Shown: one piece after another, positions 21,755 through 34,234 of the stretch | How the letters are laid out: each line of letters begins with the position of its first letter | Position numbering within the stretch: the first letter of the stretch is position 1 | NCBI RefSeq assembly: GCF_020509005.1 | Contig: NC_063013.1 | Span: 5,270,001-5,334,000, forward strand | Source: Fulvia fulva | Taxonomy: Eukaryota; Ascomycota; Dothideomycetes; Mycosphaerellales; Mycosphaerellaceae | Length of the DNA stretch: 64,000 nucleotides | Reading direction: 5' to 3' | Translations under genes and position numbers: made by a program | The notes under the pieces: model-generated | The model's database searches: none | What the model was told of the DNA's origin: nothing | The model's input: only the letters and a program-made list of their open reading frames with translations

Positions 21755-21989
21755 AAGCCCGTATAATAACTTCCTACACTTCCAACGTAATAGTTATAAG
21801 CCCGGTTAGCGCTTACTAATATTCGCTACGATAAGGAAGCTCTAAAGTAGAGTTTGTATTGTTATAGTACTACTACTATAACTAGTACAGTATTACCCCC
21901 TAGGCCTAGTAAACCCGCGTAGAACTTTTACTAGACTATAACCTATTTTATAGTTATAGCTACTACCGAGATCCTAGTAACTACCGGTA

Positions 21990-22740
21990 CCCTACCTTAG
22001 GGTACCGTAGTTCTAAAGAGCTATAACTAATAGGATAAGTTTGACCGTTAGCTAGAGCTCTACGTAGAGTCTTTAAAGGTCTAGAAGTATATAGATCCTT
22101 ACTAACTAAGTAACGAGCTAATAGAGCCTACTTACTTAACGTTTAAGGAAATCTAATAAGCGTATACGGTAGGAGACGCTATATTAAGAGACCTTATTAA
22201 GCTACGACAAATAGACGTAGACCGAAGGTAACGGATATACGACGTCTTTACTACTACACGATTAAAGCTTATTACCTACCTTATCCGTACGACGACAGAG
22301 CTAGGGTAAGAGCTAATATACGGCTAGAACACCCTTAGAGCGAAATACTAGGCTCTTAAGGATTAGTATAGTCTAGACGATATACTACGTTAGCGGTAGC
22401 TTACGCTTAAGCTATCTAGGCTTTAGAAGGCTAGCGTACGTAGAATCGATAACTAGTACTTAGACTAGTTAGGTTTATAGACTAAGATACTTAAGTATAA
22501 CTACGCTAAGTACGACGACCTTAGTAGACACTTCCTACTTACTATTTAGTAGAAGTAGGCTCTAGCCTACGGTGCTTCTCTATATAACGAGTAGAAGCGT
22601 AATAAAATGTTACTATAAAAGCTTACTAAGCGTTACCTCGAATAAATACGCGATACCGTACTAGTAATAACTAACGGTCGATTAGTCTTCGTAACCTTCT
22701 CCGGAGAAACCTTAGTAGAGGATGAAATAGTACCTATAGG
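21990..22740 (+). pseudogene. retrotransposon gag-like relic, RIP-mutated
   Basis: If TAG and TAA are read as former CAG/TGG/CAA codons, one plus-strand frame stays open here. It gives a helical, charged sequence (FDRWLELYVESLKVWKYIDP, LRDLIKLRQIDVDRR, YDVFTTTRLKLITYL) typical of a copia-type Gag. No zinc knuckle or downstream pol domain follows. The element it came from is not otherwise visible. Confidence 0.45.
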
Positions 22741-23359
22741 TACTAGTTAAAAGGAGGGTGACCGTAGTAGTAGTATTAACAAGCTAAGGGCCCCTTAAGA
22801 CCCTAAAATTTGCGCGTCGAATCTCGTTAACCTTTAACGGTTAATTACGTAGCCGGGATATATAGGGGTACTACTAAGATATATATAGTTAGGAGGCGAC
22901 CTTAGTAGGAAGGTAGGGGTTTACGAAGAATCTCTCTATAAGGCAAAAATACGGAAATCTAAAATTTTTAGATTTATTATCTTTTAGGATTACTATATAT
23001 ATATTACGGCCCGCGGACTAGTAAGTATATATACCTTCGCGTAAGCTATTCTAAGGTCACTAGGCGCGCCCTTGCTTACTAGGGTAGTTAGTCGTCTATA
23101 TTTTAGTAGTTAATAAGGGGGGGGGTTAAGTATATACCCGGCGGCATTATTAGTACATTTTAGTAAAATCAAGGTCAAGGTCGACTCGAAGTCGAAATCT
23201 TAAGGTATTAAGGCACCTAAGGTCAAGGTTCTTAGTATTAAGTAAAGTAAGTATAACGTTATAAGCAAGGTTACGGTTACGAATAAGGTCATAAGTTTTA
23301 GTTATATCTTTATTAAGGTTTGAGTCGTTTGCTAGTATTAGAGCTAGCTAAGAGTTACT
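22741..23359. other. RIP-mutated non-coding DNA before gypsy-2
   Basis: It contains a 21-nt perfect inverted repeat centred in an A/T run (22,955-22,975) and a run of nine G (23,117-23,125) that looks like a polypurine tract. The 5' LTR of gypsy-2 should lie here but could not be delimited, because no matching sequence was recognised after 57,660. Confidence 0.4.
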
Positions 23360-24278
23360 AGAGAGTCTAAAGAAGGTATATAGGCCTTATAGGGAGGCTA
23401 CAATCCTAGAAGGAATAGAAGACTCGGATAGCGACGAAGATAATACCCCGGAGGCTTTAAGCTCTAATAGTAGTAAGGAAAGAGTACGACGAAATGACTA
23501 AGAAGAGGATGACTTAAGTAAGGGCACTATAGCGTTAGGAATGCCCTATAGTCCGGATGCGATAGTAGCCTTGTTTAGCCGTCTTGCTATTACTATAGAA
23601 AATGTAGGACCTCGCTTTCCTACTCTAGGGAGTCCGGAAAACCCCCTCTTTAATAGTAGGAACGCTACTAAATTCTAGGAGAGGTTCAATAATCTTATAG
23701 ACTAGTATCTACTAAGGCTATTAATTAAGAAAGACAACTTCTAGGGTCGTTTCGAGCGCAACTACGAGACCACTATCCGACGTTTAGTAATAAGGTTAGA
23801 GGGATAGTAAGTAAGGCGGAGCACCTTTAGGAGGTCCTTCTTAGCTAAATTTTCGAGATTCGATACCTATTCGATATTAGGAAGTCGAGAATATCTTAAA
23901 GAGATAGTCCGGGCCGAGAGAGGGAAAAGCCCTAAGGAATAGGATATAAAGGAGTTTATCCGTCTCTTCGTAGCCTCTAGTGACCTAATTGATTCCAAAG
24001 ACCTCGATAATAGCTCCCGTAGCCGTCTCCTACTTTAGGGGCTCCTAGAACTAGTTACTAAGGCAGTTTATAAGAAATGTAGACTCTATCCAAAGTAGCC
24101 TAAGAAGTTTCGGCGCTTTTAAAGGATACTAGACGAAGCGCCAAGTATCGCTAATAGTAAAGAAGGATAGAAGGCCGTATATACGGACTTTCTACTTGCC
24201 TTACCGTAGCTTTATCGGTTAGTTATAAAGCAGATGCCGCGCTTGATCTCTAAGATTAATATACCTAATAAAATAGCT
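23360..24278 (+). pseudogene. gypsy-2 gag fragment
   Basis: One frame runs through only RIP-type stops. It has an acidic start (EGIEDSDSDEDNTPEA) and then a gag body (MPYSPDAIVALFSRL, FNSRNATKF, LVIRLEGWQVR with W for TAG, LLALPWLYR). The frame is cut at 24,278 by the LTR of gypsy-1. Confidence 0.7.
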
Positions 24279-24462
24279 TATAAGGGCGCATATACTATAG
24301 GGTCCGAATGAGAGAGTTATTGTTCTATAAAGCTACGAAAGAGGAGCGCGAGGCGCGGCGAAGTTATAAAGTAAAGCTAAGCCGCGCTAACCTAATACGG
24401 AAGGTCCGCGTTTTACCCGGGCCGACGTAGCTATAGTAAGGGGTCGCGGGCTACCCGTAATA
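24279..24462 (-). repeat. gypsy-1 3' LTR (184 bp)
   Basis: It aligns without gaps to 31,425-31,608. On the minus strand it reads TATTACGGG...CCCTTATA, which is TG...CA after reversing RIP. A purine-rich tract (complement of the CCCCCCC at 24,466-24,472) lies just inside it, marking the 3' end. Confidence 0.8.
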
Positions 24463-25039
24463 GTACCCCCCCTCTTAAAACGTGTCTTAGTCCTCTAAGC
24501 GTTATCTATCTTATATAGCTACTTGCCCGTGCTACTCTATAACCGTACGAAAGTCTAATTATCCTTTAATACCTTGTTATCGTCTAGTAATACATCTATA
24601 TCCTATCTATCTATAACTAGCCTATCCGCGACCGGCTCCCTTTAAGAAACATACTACCTAGTTAGCTAGCTTACCCTAGCCCTAAGTCTGTCTTTAGCTA
24701 GCTATTGCGTATAATCCTTATAGCCTAGGTTAGATATTATTATAGGCTCTATAGGTTTTACTCGAGTATCGGTATAACTACCGGTACTATCGTAGAGCTA
24801 AGAGTAGTAGGTGACACCGGAGTCCTTAGTTAAGACAGTAGGACTTCCCGTAACCTAGCTAGTATAGCGGTACGTAGGAAATATATACTAAGTAGATTCT
24901 ATTAGAGGTATAGCTCGAGACAACTCATTCGTAACGGTATTACTATTAACCCTAATCGTGTTAAGCCCGAGTACCTTATTACTTAGAGGGACCTAATTAG
25001 ATAGAGCTACGAAGCCTATAAGCGTAGACAACTCCGGCC

Positions 25040-25229
25040 GGTTATAGTAAAAGTCTATAATAGCGGCGGCCGCGTATTTAAATATATTCTTAGCCGGTTA
25101 CTAGGTCTTACTATCCTCCTTATTCTAATATCTAAGCCATTTCACCTTATACTAAGTGTCTACTTTACGCTTATACCCCTTCTTTACTTTGCCTACTCGC
25201 TTACGGGTATATATATCTAAGATCTTCTC

Positions 25230-25240
<11 letters not shown>
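25040..25240 (-). pseudogene. chromodomain at the gypsy-1 integrase C-terminus
   Basis: Read on the minus strand, YKVEKILDIYTRK, YKVKWLRY and a WQPAKN-like ending (RIP-altered) match the chromodomain order of fungal chromoviruses. A (TA)15 tract borders it at 25,235-25,264. Confidence 0.6.

Positions 25241-25264
<24 letters not shown>
25235..25264. repeat. (TA)15 microsatellite
   Basis: Thirty bases of uninterrupted TA lie in the linker just upstream (in element sense) of the gypsy-1 chromodomain. It may have expanded after RIP turned CA/TG steps into TA. Confidence 0.85.
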
Positions 25265-25266
<2 letters not shown>

Positions 25267-28200
25267 TGTTACGACTATATTAGCGAGTATATCGGCTTCG
25301 GTAGTATCGGGCTCGATAGTTATCGGCGGTAGTAGTACTAGATACTAGCCTTCGAGTAGTAGAAAGTCGGGATCATCGGCTCGCTAAAGTAACGAGGTAT
25401 AAAAGTAGTTATCGAGTCCTACTATAGCGTCCGACTATCTTAGTTTATATAAGAGCTTAGGTAGTATAACTTCTATAATCTAGTACGGGCTAGCGTATCT
25501 TCTATCGAGCTTCTTAGATAGTCGAGTCGTACGGATATTCTTAGTGCTTAGGTATACCTAGTCGCCTACTTTATAGTCTAGCGGTAAACTTCGGTAGCGG
25601 TTTACTACTTTAGCTTAGAGAGCTTATAATATCCGTATGTTTTCTTAAAGGTACTTATAAAGGTCGTAAATCCGGCGTACGAAGGCTTTAGCCGATCGCG
25701 TATCTAGTCGCTAGAGAGTAGTTAGTCCTCCCTCTTTTCTAGCGCTTAGGTCTACGCGCTCTATAAACTTAGGGTAGTAGCCTAAAGTAGCGTAGAATAG
25801 CGATATACTAGTAGTTTTAGAAAGGTAGTTATTAATCGCGAACTAAGCTAGACAAAGCTATCCTACCTAGTTATCTTATACCTCGTTAGTAAATATACGG
25901 AGATGCTATTCTACTACTTAGTTAGTACGTTCCGACTATCTATTAGTTTCTAGGTAGTATAAAGAACTTAGCTTATAACTTATACGAAGTATCTTATAAA
26001 GTTTCTTCTAGAAGGTAGTAACCTATTATTTACCGTAGTCTAAAGTAATAGTGTTAGGAAATCCGCGTCGGGAGAATATATACTTAAGGAAAAGTCTTGC
26101 CGTATTCTATATAGTTATCGCTCCGATTAGAATCAGCTCGACTTCCTTCGTTAGCCTATCTATTACGGTCATAATATTGTTATAGGTTATACTATCGAGG
26201 GTACTATTAGGAAGTCCGACTACAAAGTCTACCGCGATATACCTCTAAGGTCGGTCCGGTACTAAAAGTAGGTATAATAATCTAGGTAGCTAGGAGTATA
26301 GAGATTTCGTCGTACGGTATATACGGCAATTCGCGGTATATCTACGTACTAATCTTACTAAGCCAGGCTAATAGAATTCTCGTGCTACGAGTTTATAGGT
26401 TCGAGCTCGTCCTAGATATCCTACTACTAGAGCGTTATAATTCATTCTAATAAGCCGAGTCCGTAGGGCCTAGTTATTAGGTACCTATAGGCTCTAACTA
26501 TCGGACTAGTTTCGTATATATAATATATTACTATCTACCTTATAGTGCGTAGGGTGTATCTTCGCCTTCTATAAGAGTGGAGAGATAGCACTATCTTTCC
26601 GTAATATCTTAATGACCGCCTTAAGTTCTTAGTCTAGGGCGTAAGTAGTCGTTATACGGTACTCGAGTTTAGCTTCGACTTTAGCTTTATTCGTAGTCTA
26701 TACTTCCTAAGCTAGTACTAGCTATGTTTGTAGTACCTGTTCTAGTTCTAGAATAAACTCGATTGCTTTAGGATTTAGAGGAGTCGTCTCTTCTTCTTCG
26801 GGCGTATCTTCGATAGTAGCTTATATAGAGTCGATCTTAAGGAGTCGCTCTAGCGGAAGCAATGTCTAATACTAGTACTAATTTCTCGGATCATCTACCC
26901 CCTATAGAAGGTCCTAGCTACGTCTCGTTAGGCTATCTAGCTTCGTTCCTTATACAAATAGGCGGTATATAATCTAGAAGTTAAATTGTAATAGAAATTC
27001 TGCCTATCGCGCTTATCGGTAATTTGGCTACTTCGTAGTTATAAAATATTCGAGGTTCTTATAGTCTATAAACACTTTGACTAGATCGCCGTTCTCGTCT
27101 ACTTCGTATATAAGCTCCGGGCGCTACTCTTCGAATACTTTAATAATCGCGAGGAGTTCCTTATCGTAGATCTCGTAAGTATACTCCTAGGGGCTTAGCT
27201 TCTTCGAATAGAAAGCTATAGGATGTAACACTCCCTACTCGTTATATTATAAGAGCACACCTATATTAACAAAGTCTAAGGAGTTAGTCTCGACGACGGT
27301 CTACCTACCCGGTATATAGTATACTAGTATACCCGCCTTACTAAACGCCACTTTTGACGCCTCGAATACCCTCTAGTAATTATCAGTCTAGTTGATTCTA
27401 CGGTTCTTATAATTACTAGGCCTATCTAACTTTGTTAGGTTAGTTAATAGGGATGGAATACGAGAGAAGGCCTCGATAAACCTACGGTAGAAGTTCGCGA
27501 ATCCTAGGAAGGCTTAGATATCCTTAAGATCAGTTAGTACTTCCTAGGTCTATATACATTCCAATTTCTCCGGGTCGATCTCGATGCCCTAGGGTGTTAT
27601 AATAAGGCCTAGATATTTTATACGTTCCTAGTAGAACTCGGACTTATCGATATTAATAGTAAGCCCGGCGTCTCGTAGCTTAATTAATACCTTTCGTACG
27701 TGTTCGACGTGTTCCTCTAGAGTGTCGCTAAAGATGAGGACGTTATCTAGATATACTAATATAAAGTTATCTAGATATTCCTATAGAACCTTATTAATAT
27801 ATAACTAAAAGGTTACGGGTCCGTTATAGAGGCCGAACGGTAATACGAGGTATTTATATATACCGTAGCGTATTACGAAAGCTATTAGCTACTCGTGCCC
27901 TTCCGCGATACGTAACCTATTAAAGTCTACTATAAAATCTAGTTTCGTAAAGTACTTCTTTCCGTATATACGGTTAAGCGTTTCCTATATTAATAGAATA
28001 GGATAGCGATTTTTAATAGTAATAGCGTTTAGCCTACGGTAGTTAATATATACTCGTAGCCCTCCTCTAGCTTTCTTACTACTAATACCGGTGCTAGTGA
28101 CTAGCTTGTTTTCTAACCGGCCTTACGTACCTTACCTTCTAAAGTCTATTCGAGTAACTCTTTCTTAACGGCTTTCTTCTCCTTCTTAGCTAGTCCGTAT

Positions 28201-30857
28201 AGCTTTCGATATAGCGGTTCTTAAGGTCTACTAGGTTTAATATAAATCTCGTGGTCGATACCTAGTCGGTAAGGTAGTCGTAGTCCTTTACTAAGAAAGC
28301 ATCTATAATGTCGTAGTATATAGGCGGGAGCTTCTCTTTAGGATTGTAGTTAAAGTGCTTATTTAAGAACTGATCTAGGTCATTAGCTACTATCGCGCTT
28401 AGTTTAAGGCTATTATCGTTATTATTGTTATCTCCGCGCCCCGTAGGCATAATATAGAAGTACTCGGCCCTAGGCCGGTACGCGTATATCTCCTATACGC
28501 GCTACGAGACTTCCTAGCAATCTACCTCTTTATCTACCTCTAGAGCGGACATATCTAGCTCTGCCCCTCCGGCTATAAATCCTACTAATTCGCTAGTAAA
28601 GGGCTTTAGTCTATATTTCGTTCTGCCGATATAGTTTAGAGATTATACTATTATCGATGTCTCGTTATATAGATAGTGATCGAAGTAGTAGTTAGATCTA
28701 AACGCTACCTCGCTAGTTTCCTAGAAGATGTTCGGGTTATACGCGTAGAGCTACGGTAGTCTAAAGACGATATCGTATTCGAGGTCGGTAACGTAGTATA
28801 GTATTTGCTCGTAATAACCGCCTATAACCACGTCTATAAGGGCTATATATATAATCTAACGAGCTATAGCCGATCTATCTCCTAGTATTAATCGTCTGTT
28901 CTTCGTTAAAGGGATTAAGGGGGTTATATAATTACGTATAAATTTCTAATTAAGAAAGAGAGAGGTAGAGGTAGAATCTATAAGGCCGCGAGCCTTTTTA
29001 TGTTATATTATTACGGGTAATACTATATAAGGGTGTTTAGCTAGTTATTATTTATCTAGTATATATACCGATATCTTAAGCTCCTTACTATAGTCCGTCT
29101 CTTATATTCTATATCTCTTAATCTTATACTCTTTCTATCTTAGAAAGTTCGGTTACTAACCGCTATCTACTACGCTTAGGTAGCGGTCGTACTATTTCTC
29201 TATTGCTATAGGTCGGTAGTAAGGGAGCTAAGGTTCGGGTTAGCGTTCGCGTTATTTCGTAGACGTAGAGGTTAGTAGTCGCCGTCGTAACTATATATCG
29301 GGCATTTAGGGTTCGTTAATACATACGAGCCTATACGGTAGCGGTAGTACTTACCCTACTTTATAAGGTCCTTACGCTACTTACGGTTTAATAAAGGTAG
29401 GTTCTATAAGTAAACCGGTAGGTCCTCCTTCTTCTTTATACCTACGTATTTTAGTAGTCGCTAGACGATTATAGCGGTCGTACTAGTAGCTACGGCGCCT
29501 ACGGTATTACTACCGCCCTATACGCCGTTATTGTTCGAATTAGGGTTACTACGTAGGCGCTCCTTCTATAGATATAGTCGGTCGGTCTCGTAGAAGCTCT
29601 TATCTAATACCGTACATTCCTTAATAACATATCCTATATGTCGTATAAGCGTCTATCTACTTCCCTATTACCGAAAGTCTTAACAAAGTACTTACGGTTC
29701 AGGCGGTTACGAAATAGCATTAGCTTAGTCTCGTCGGTCTACTCTATCTAAGTACGTAGCTTCGAGTAGCGAGCGTAGAAGGTAATAAAGGTCTCGCCCT
29801 ATACCTACTTATAGGTAGCGATGTTAACTATAGCCTTAGTTCCTTCGTGACGGATACCGTACTAGCGCGTTATCTAATCTAGTAGTTCTTTACTAGTCTT
29901 GAACTCGTTAAATAATTGTTATCTAGGTACGAGGATCCTCGGCTTAATACTTCTCTAAGGGTCACCCTATGTCTATCTATATATAAAACGTAGGCCGTCT
30001 ACCTCGGAGCGGAAAGTAGTTATAGTTAGCTTAAGAAGTACGCTACTATACTAACTGTCGAAGTTAGGGTCGTTATCGTTCTTAAAGTACTTCGGGTTAG
30101 GCACGCCCTTACTAACCTCGATACCGCGTATTAGAGTACGGTTAATAGTAAATAGGCGTTCTAAAAGTTCGGTTAGGGGAGTCTATATACGGGTATTACG
30201 CGCTCGAGAGTCGCGACCGTTATTGTTATTAGGTCGTAGACGGTTTCTATTACGTCCTTAGTCGTTATTACTATTACCGTTATTATTATCGTTACTACCG
30301 CCTCCGCCGCCGCCGCCTCTACTAGTAGCTTTACGATACTTACGTATTAGCTACTCGAGTAAAGTCTCGCGCGGAGGTAAATAGGAGGGTCGGCGACTAG
30401 AGCGGCCCCTACCTCTATTCTATATAGTGTTATTAGTAGCTTAGAGTCGAGTCTTTAGATTGTCAACCTCCTTCTATAGAGCCTAGTTCTTAGCTTCGAC
30501 ATCCTATACCTTCTTCTTCTCCTTTTCGTAAATCTCGCTAAATTACTTATATAGGTTATTAGCCTCCCTATACTTCTTCTCTACCTCTTATAACTTTGCT
30601 AGGTTATAATCTTTCTTACTCTTTAGGTCTATAGCTATCTTCTATATTATAGCCTCCTCGCTTCGTAGTATCTTATAGGTACGGTTATACTCGGTATATA
30701 GCGTAGTATACTAGGTGTTCTAGAGATTATTAGCTCGCTCTATTATATCGAGTTGTCTACCTTTAGTAATCGCTATATTTACTACCTATAGCACAAAGTC
30801 GTAGGTAGTCTTCGGGTACTAGGATACGAGGGTCGTAAGTTTTTCTAGTATAACATT

Positions 30858-31040
30858 CTAGTATTCGGATACGAGAATGTACTCTACTTCGTCGAGTAAT
30901 AGGTATACCTCGTCTAGGTCGCCGCCTAGGTTCTCTTCGAGCTTAAACTCGAATAGTTCTATAAAGTCAATCTTACTACCTTCTCTCTCGCTCGAAGGCT
31001 TTCTAGTAAGCTTTATTAATTTCCTATTATAGCGCGACAC
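30858..31040 (-). pseudogene. gypsy-1 gag N-terminus (surviving 60-aa frame)
   Basis: This is the first 60 codons of gag before the first RIP stop. A basic start (NRKLIKLTRK) is followed by an acidic helix (LDEVYLLLDEVEYILVSEY). Beyond it the same frame continues through TAG codons as a coiled coil (KSKKDYNLAKL, EVEKKYREANNLYK). Confidence 0.65.
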
Positions 31041-31424
31041 CGGTGTCTACTATAACCCGCCGGCTATCGTCCTATATCTAACTCTAAGGAAAAGGGGCGA
31101 GGTCGGGGAAAAGAGATATACGCTACTTACCTTTACTCTTAGGCTTTAGTAGCGGTAGTATACCGCCGTTCGTCTATAAAGTTATATTATCTAGGTTCGG
31201 GGGAGGCGTAACGATGCCTATTTCCTAACTGTCTATAAGCGCGCGACTACCTACTAATAATATCGCCGCGTTACGTTCTCTAGGTATTTACGCGCTATAC
31301 GCCTTACCGTGTTCTATGTTCTAATACGACTCTACGCGTCCTTCGAGTTCTATAGTTCTGTCTATTCCTATTATTACGCGTCCCTTACCTAGATCCGCGA
31401 TCTAGGTAGGGTAGTAGAATAAAC

Positions 31425-31608
31425 TATAAGGGCGCGCGTACTATAGGGTCCGAATAAGAGAGTTGTTGTTCTACGAAGCTACGAAAGAGGAGCGCGAGGC
31501 GCGGCGAAGTTATAAAGTAAAGCTAAGCCGCGCTTACCTAATATAAAAGGTCCGCGGTTAATCCGGGCCGACGTAGCTATAGTAAGGGGTCGCGGGCTAT
31601 CTATAATA
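31425..31608 (-). repeat. gypsy-1 5' LTR (184 bp)
   Basis: This is the partner of 24,279-24,462, of equal length and collinear, differing mainly at C/T and G/A positions. It lies beside the gag start, as expected for the 5' LTR on the minus strand. Confidence 0.8.
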
Positions 31609-31916
31609 GATACTATCCCTACCGCCGAGTTGTATAAGAACATTAAAAAGATCGGTCTCTCTAGTATACTAGACGACTTTATAATAGTACCTAGCCCTTA
31701 GGTAGTTACCGAGCTTAGGACTAGTAAAGGTTAGACTCGAGCCTTACTTAACGAGGGATCTAAAGTCAATATTATTAGCCCGAGGATAGTATATAAGTTT
31801 AGCTTACCTATCGTACCTAGCGCCTACCTATCCTTTTAAGGAGTGGGTAGAAGAGCGAAGTTTAAGGGGGTAATTTTAAAGCTTAATACTTAAGTATTTA
31901 CTATATACTACTAGAG
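31609..31916 (+). pseudogene. gypsy-2 protease fragment
   Basis: The gypsy-2 frame resumes after gypsy-1 with VVTELRTSKG and ALLNEGSKVNIISPRIV, the retropepsin pattern ALLDSGAxVNxIS with its Asp changed to Asn. It ends at the 5' end of LINE-C. Confidence 0.65.
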
Positions 31917-32997
31917 GTCGACGACGAGAATTACCTATACGTAGTGTCGGCTACGAACCTCTCGTCTTACTACGAGAGAGCCAAGTATTCTTACGCTAGA
32001 GTATCGTAGGCACGACGGGCGCGTAACGTAGGCGAAGCCGCGGCAAATAGAGGACTACTAGTAAAACGGGTATAAAAACTATCCGACGAGCGTATACTCG
32101 TATCGGGAGCGAGTCCCTCTTCTTTCTACGTATAAGAAGGGCGCGGAACCGTAGCCTATACGCTCGATAGGACACCTCTAGTATAAGTATAGAATTTTTA
32201 CCTCCGGAGACCGTAAACCGAGCGGGCCGAGCGACGAACATTAGACGAGCGGACTATAGAATAACAACTAAGCGGATTATACGACGGCGTCGAGCGGACT
32301 ACGAAACAATCTAGTATTTACTAGCGGGCAATACGGTAGGTAGGTAGACACGTAACGAAGCCTATAAGGGCCTATTAAACACCCGGTATAGGAACGAGAG
32401 TTTTACCTAAGGTACTACCTATCCCGCTATATAACGTACCTAGTCTAATATAGTAGATTGCGACGAGGAAAAGACGATAGTCTAAGTAAGGATAAGACGG
32501 CTATTAGGACGGGGAAAAGACGTATAATACGAGTAGATTAGTTCTATAATCGGGGAGGATCGAGGGTAGGGTAATAAGGAACTTTATATTAGTTAGTAGG
32601 TAGAAACGTAAGGAGTACGCTACCCGGCGTAGTGTGTGCCCCGAGTAGACCTACGAGGTATAGACGGCCGCTTTCTAGAGATAGGCTACGGTAACTTAAA
32701 GGGCGTTAAAACCTAGGGCCTAGTATATACTAGTAGCGACGGCTAATACTGTCTATATAGCCCGAGAGGACGGATACGTATATTAGTCAAGAGAGAGTAC
32801 TAAAGGGCTTAGGCCTATAGAGGTAGATATTAGCTTAAGGAGTAAATAGGGAGGGAGGGCGTAGAGGGAAGCTTTTACTCCGGGCTAACCTCTCGAAACG
32901 AGGCTATACGGTAGTACTAGATAAGTAGGAAAGCGCGGTTAAGACTTATTACCTTATCTCGTAGCTAGCTTACTAAATACGATTCCTTCCTTACTAG
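31917..32997 (+). repeat. module R at the 5' end of LINE-C, RIP-mutated
   Basis: It is exactly 1,081 bp from GTCGACGACGAG to CTAG, equal in length to 61,430-62,510 and 4,602-5,682. Unlike those two copies it continues directly into an ORF1, so here R sits in what looks like its native full-length context. Confidence 0.8.
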
Positions 32998-33009
32998 CTA
33001 GCGAGCATT

Positions 33010-34000
33010 AAGCAACTTATAAGGGAAACGTACGCCTACTAAAAACAGATATAAAGTATACTACTACTAAGCTAGCAACAATATAGCTAGTAACAATAGC
33101 TAAACTAGTAATAGCTATAGTAACCGCGACTTTAAATATAGGGTAAGCCACCTCTTAGGGTTAACTAAACCTCTATATAGAAGGACCTCTATAAAGAGGC
33201 TTAAGAGATACTCGAAGTAGATAAGCGCCTAGCTAGGGCGTATAAGAACACGATGGCCTAACTCCTCGGAGCCCTTAAGGTACTCGAACATTAGATCCCG
33301 AGAGTGATCTAGTAGATAATATAGAAAGCCACTACCTAGTATACTCCTATATAGGCAAACGTAGTAGCTAGCTCCCCTAAACTACGGACTTAAAGGACAA
33401 ACAACGCTATTAGGGTATACGTTACGGACCCGGAGGAGAAGCGAGAGCTCGAGGGCCTAATAAGTAAGGAGCTAGTAGACAGGATTGGCTAGAAGGAGAT
33501 AGTAGGAGCTAAAATCGAGCCTAGAGGAGTAATACGCCTCTTTATAGTATAGGAGACAGACCGACAAAAGCTCGAGACCCTTAAGGACTAGATAGTTAAG
33601 GTAGCGAGGTCGGTAAAGGTCTCTTACTCGTAGTTTACGGTAATAGCCTATAGGGTACTAAGGACCTTTAGGGTTAAGAACGACCTCGCCCTACTCTAGA
33701 TATAGAACTAGAACACCTTACCGGGAGTACGCTTTACTAAAGCAGCGTAGCTAAACAAGAACGTCGAAGCTACTAAGACGTACTCCTCTCTAATCGTCTA
33801 GATAGCTACCGCGGAACAAGCGAACTAGGTCCTAGAAGGAGGACTATTCTAGTAATACGAACGCCTCGACACGGAGATATATAAGAGTAGCTATAGAGTG
33901 CTCTAATGCTTCAACTACTAATAATACGGCCACATCGCGCTAAAGTATACCGAGAAGACTACTAAGTACCTATACTACGTAGGACCGTATTAGGGGAAAC
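33010..34000 (+). pseudogene. LINE-C ORF1 (first part)
   Basis: Read through RIP stops, this is a charged ORF1 with a C-terminal zinc-knuckle block (LxCFNYxQYGHIALKY, originally CFNCxQYGHIA, near 33,905) and a second knuckle (YLYYVGPYWGK) cut by the copia-2 LTR. The text resumes at 44,708 with further Cys/His residues. Confidence 0.65.
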
Positions 34001-34234
34001 TATTAAATAGGTACGAGTTACGTAGTAGTAGAAGACGGCGGATTATACAAAAGACGAAGAAGGACCTAATAGGATAGCGTATATCTATATATAGTATCGC
34101 TAGTATTAGTATAGGTAGATGCTAGGTGTCCGGATGTTTGCTAGCCTATAGGCTAGTAAACCCTAGTCACGTGATCTAGTTACATAACATACCTATACCT
34201 ATATACTTGTCCTACGGCCTATATGTTCTCAATA
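34001..34234 (-). repeat. copia-2 3' LTR (234 bp)
   Basis: It is collinear with the 221-bp LTR at 44,482-44,702 except for 13 extra bases at 34,168-34,180, which create TCACGTGA (34,167-34,174). Its ends read TATTAAATAGG...TCTCAATA, the RIP version of the copia-1 ends TGTTAAACAGG...TCTCAACA. Confidence 0.85.

Larger units (their letters stand above)
24279..31608 (-). mobile_element. gypsy-1, chromodomain gypsy retrotransposon, RIP-mutated
   Basis: This is a 7.33-kb element on the minus strand with two 184-bp LTRs (24,279-24,462 and 31,425-31,608). The order on the minus strand is as follows. Gag starts at 31,040 (MSRYNRKLIKLTRKPSSERE), with a coiled coil and a Gly run near 30,300. Pro/RT follows, with YLDN at about 27,740 (formerly YLDD) and the DKELLAII RNase H region near 27,170. 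Integrase ends in a GPY/F-like module (LDYKVGD, YASPYxIIEV, 25,440-25,580). A chromodomain (YKVEKILD, YKVKWLRY) sits at about 25,040-25,240. A polypurine tract is next to the 3' LTR. Chromodomains steer such elements to H3K9-methylated chromatin. No clean target-site duplication was found. RIP stops occur throughout. Confidence 0.82.

Noticed and set aside
24274..31613. TAGCT/GATAC as a gypsy-1 target-site duplication
   Set aside because: The two pentamers do not match and the difference is not a simple C-to-T, so no duplication is claimed.
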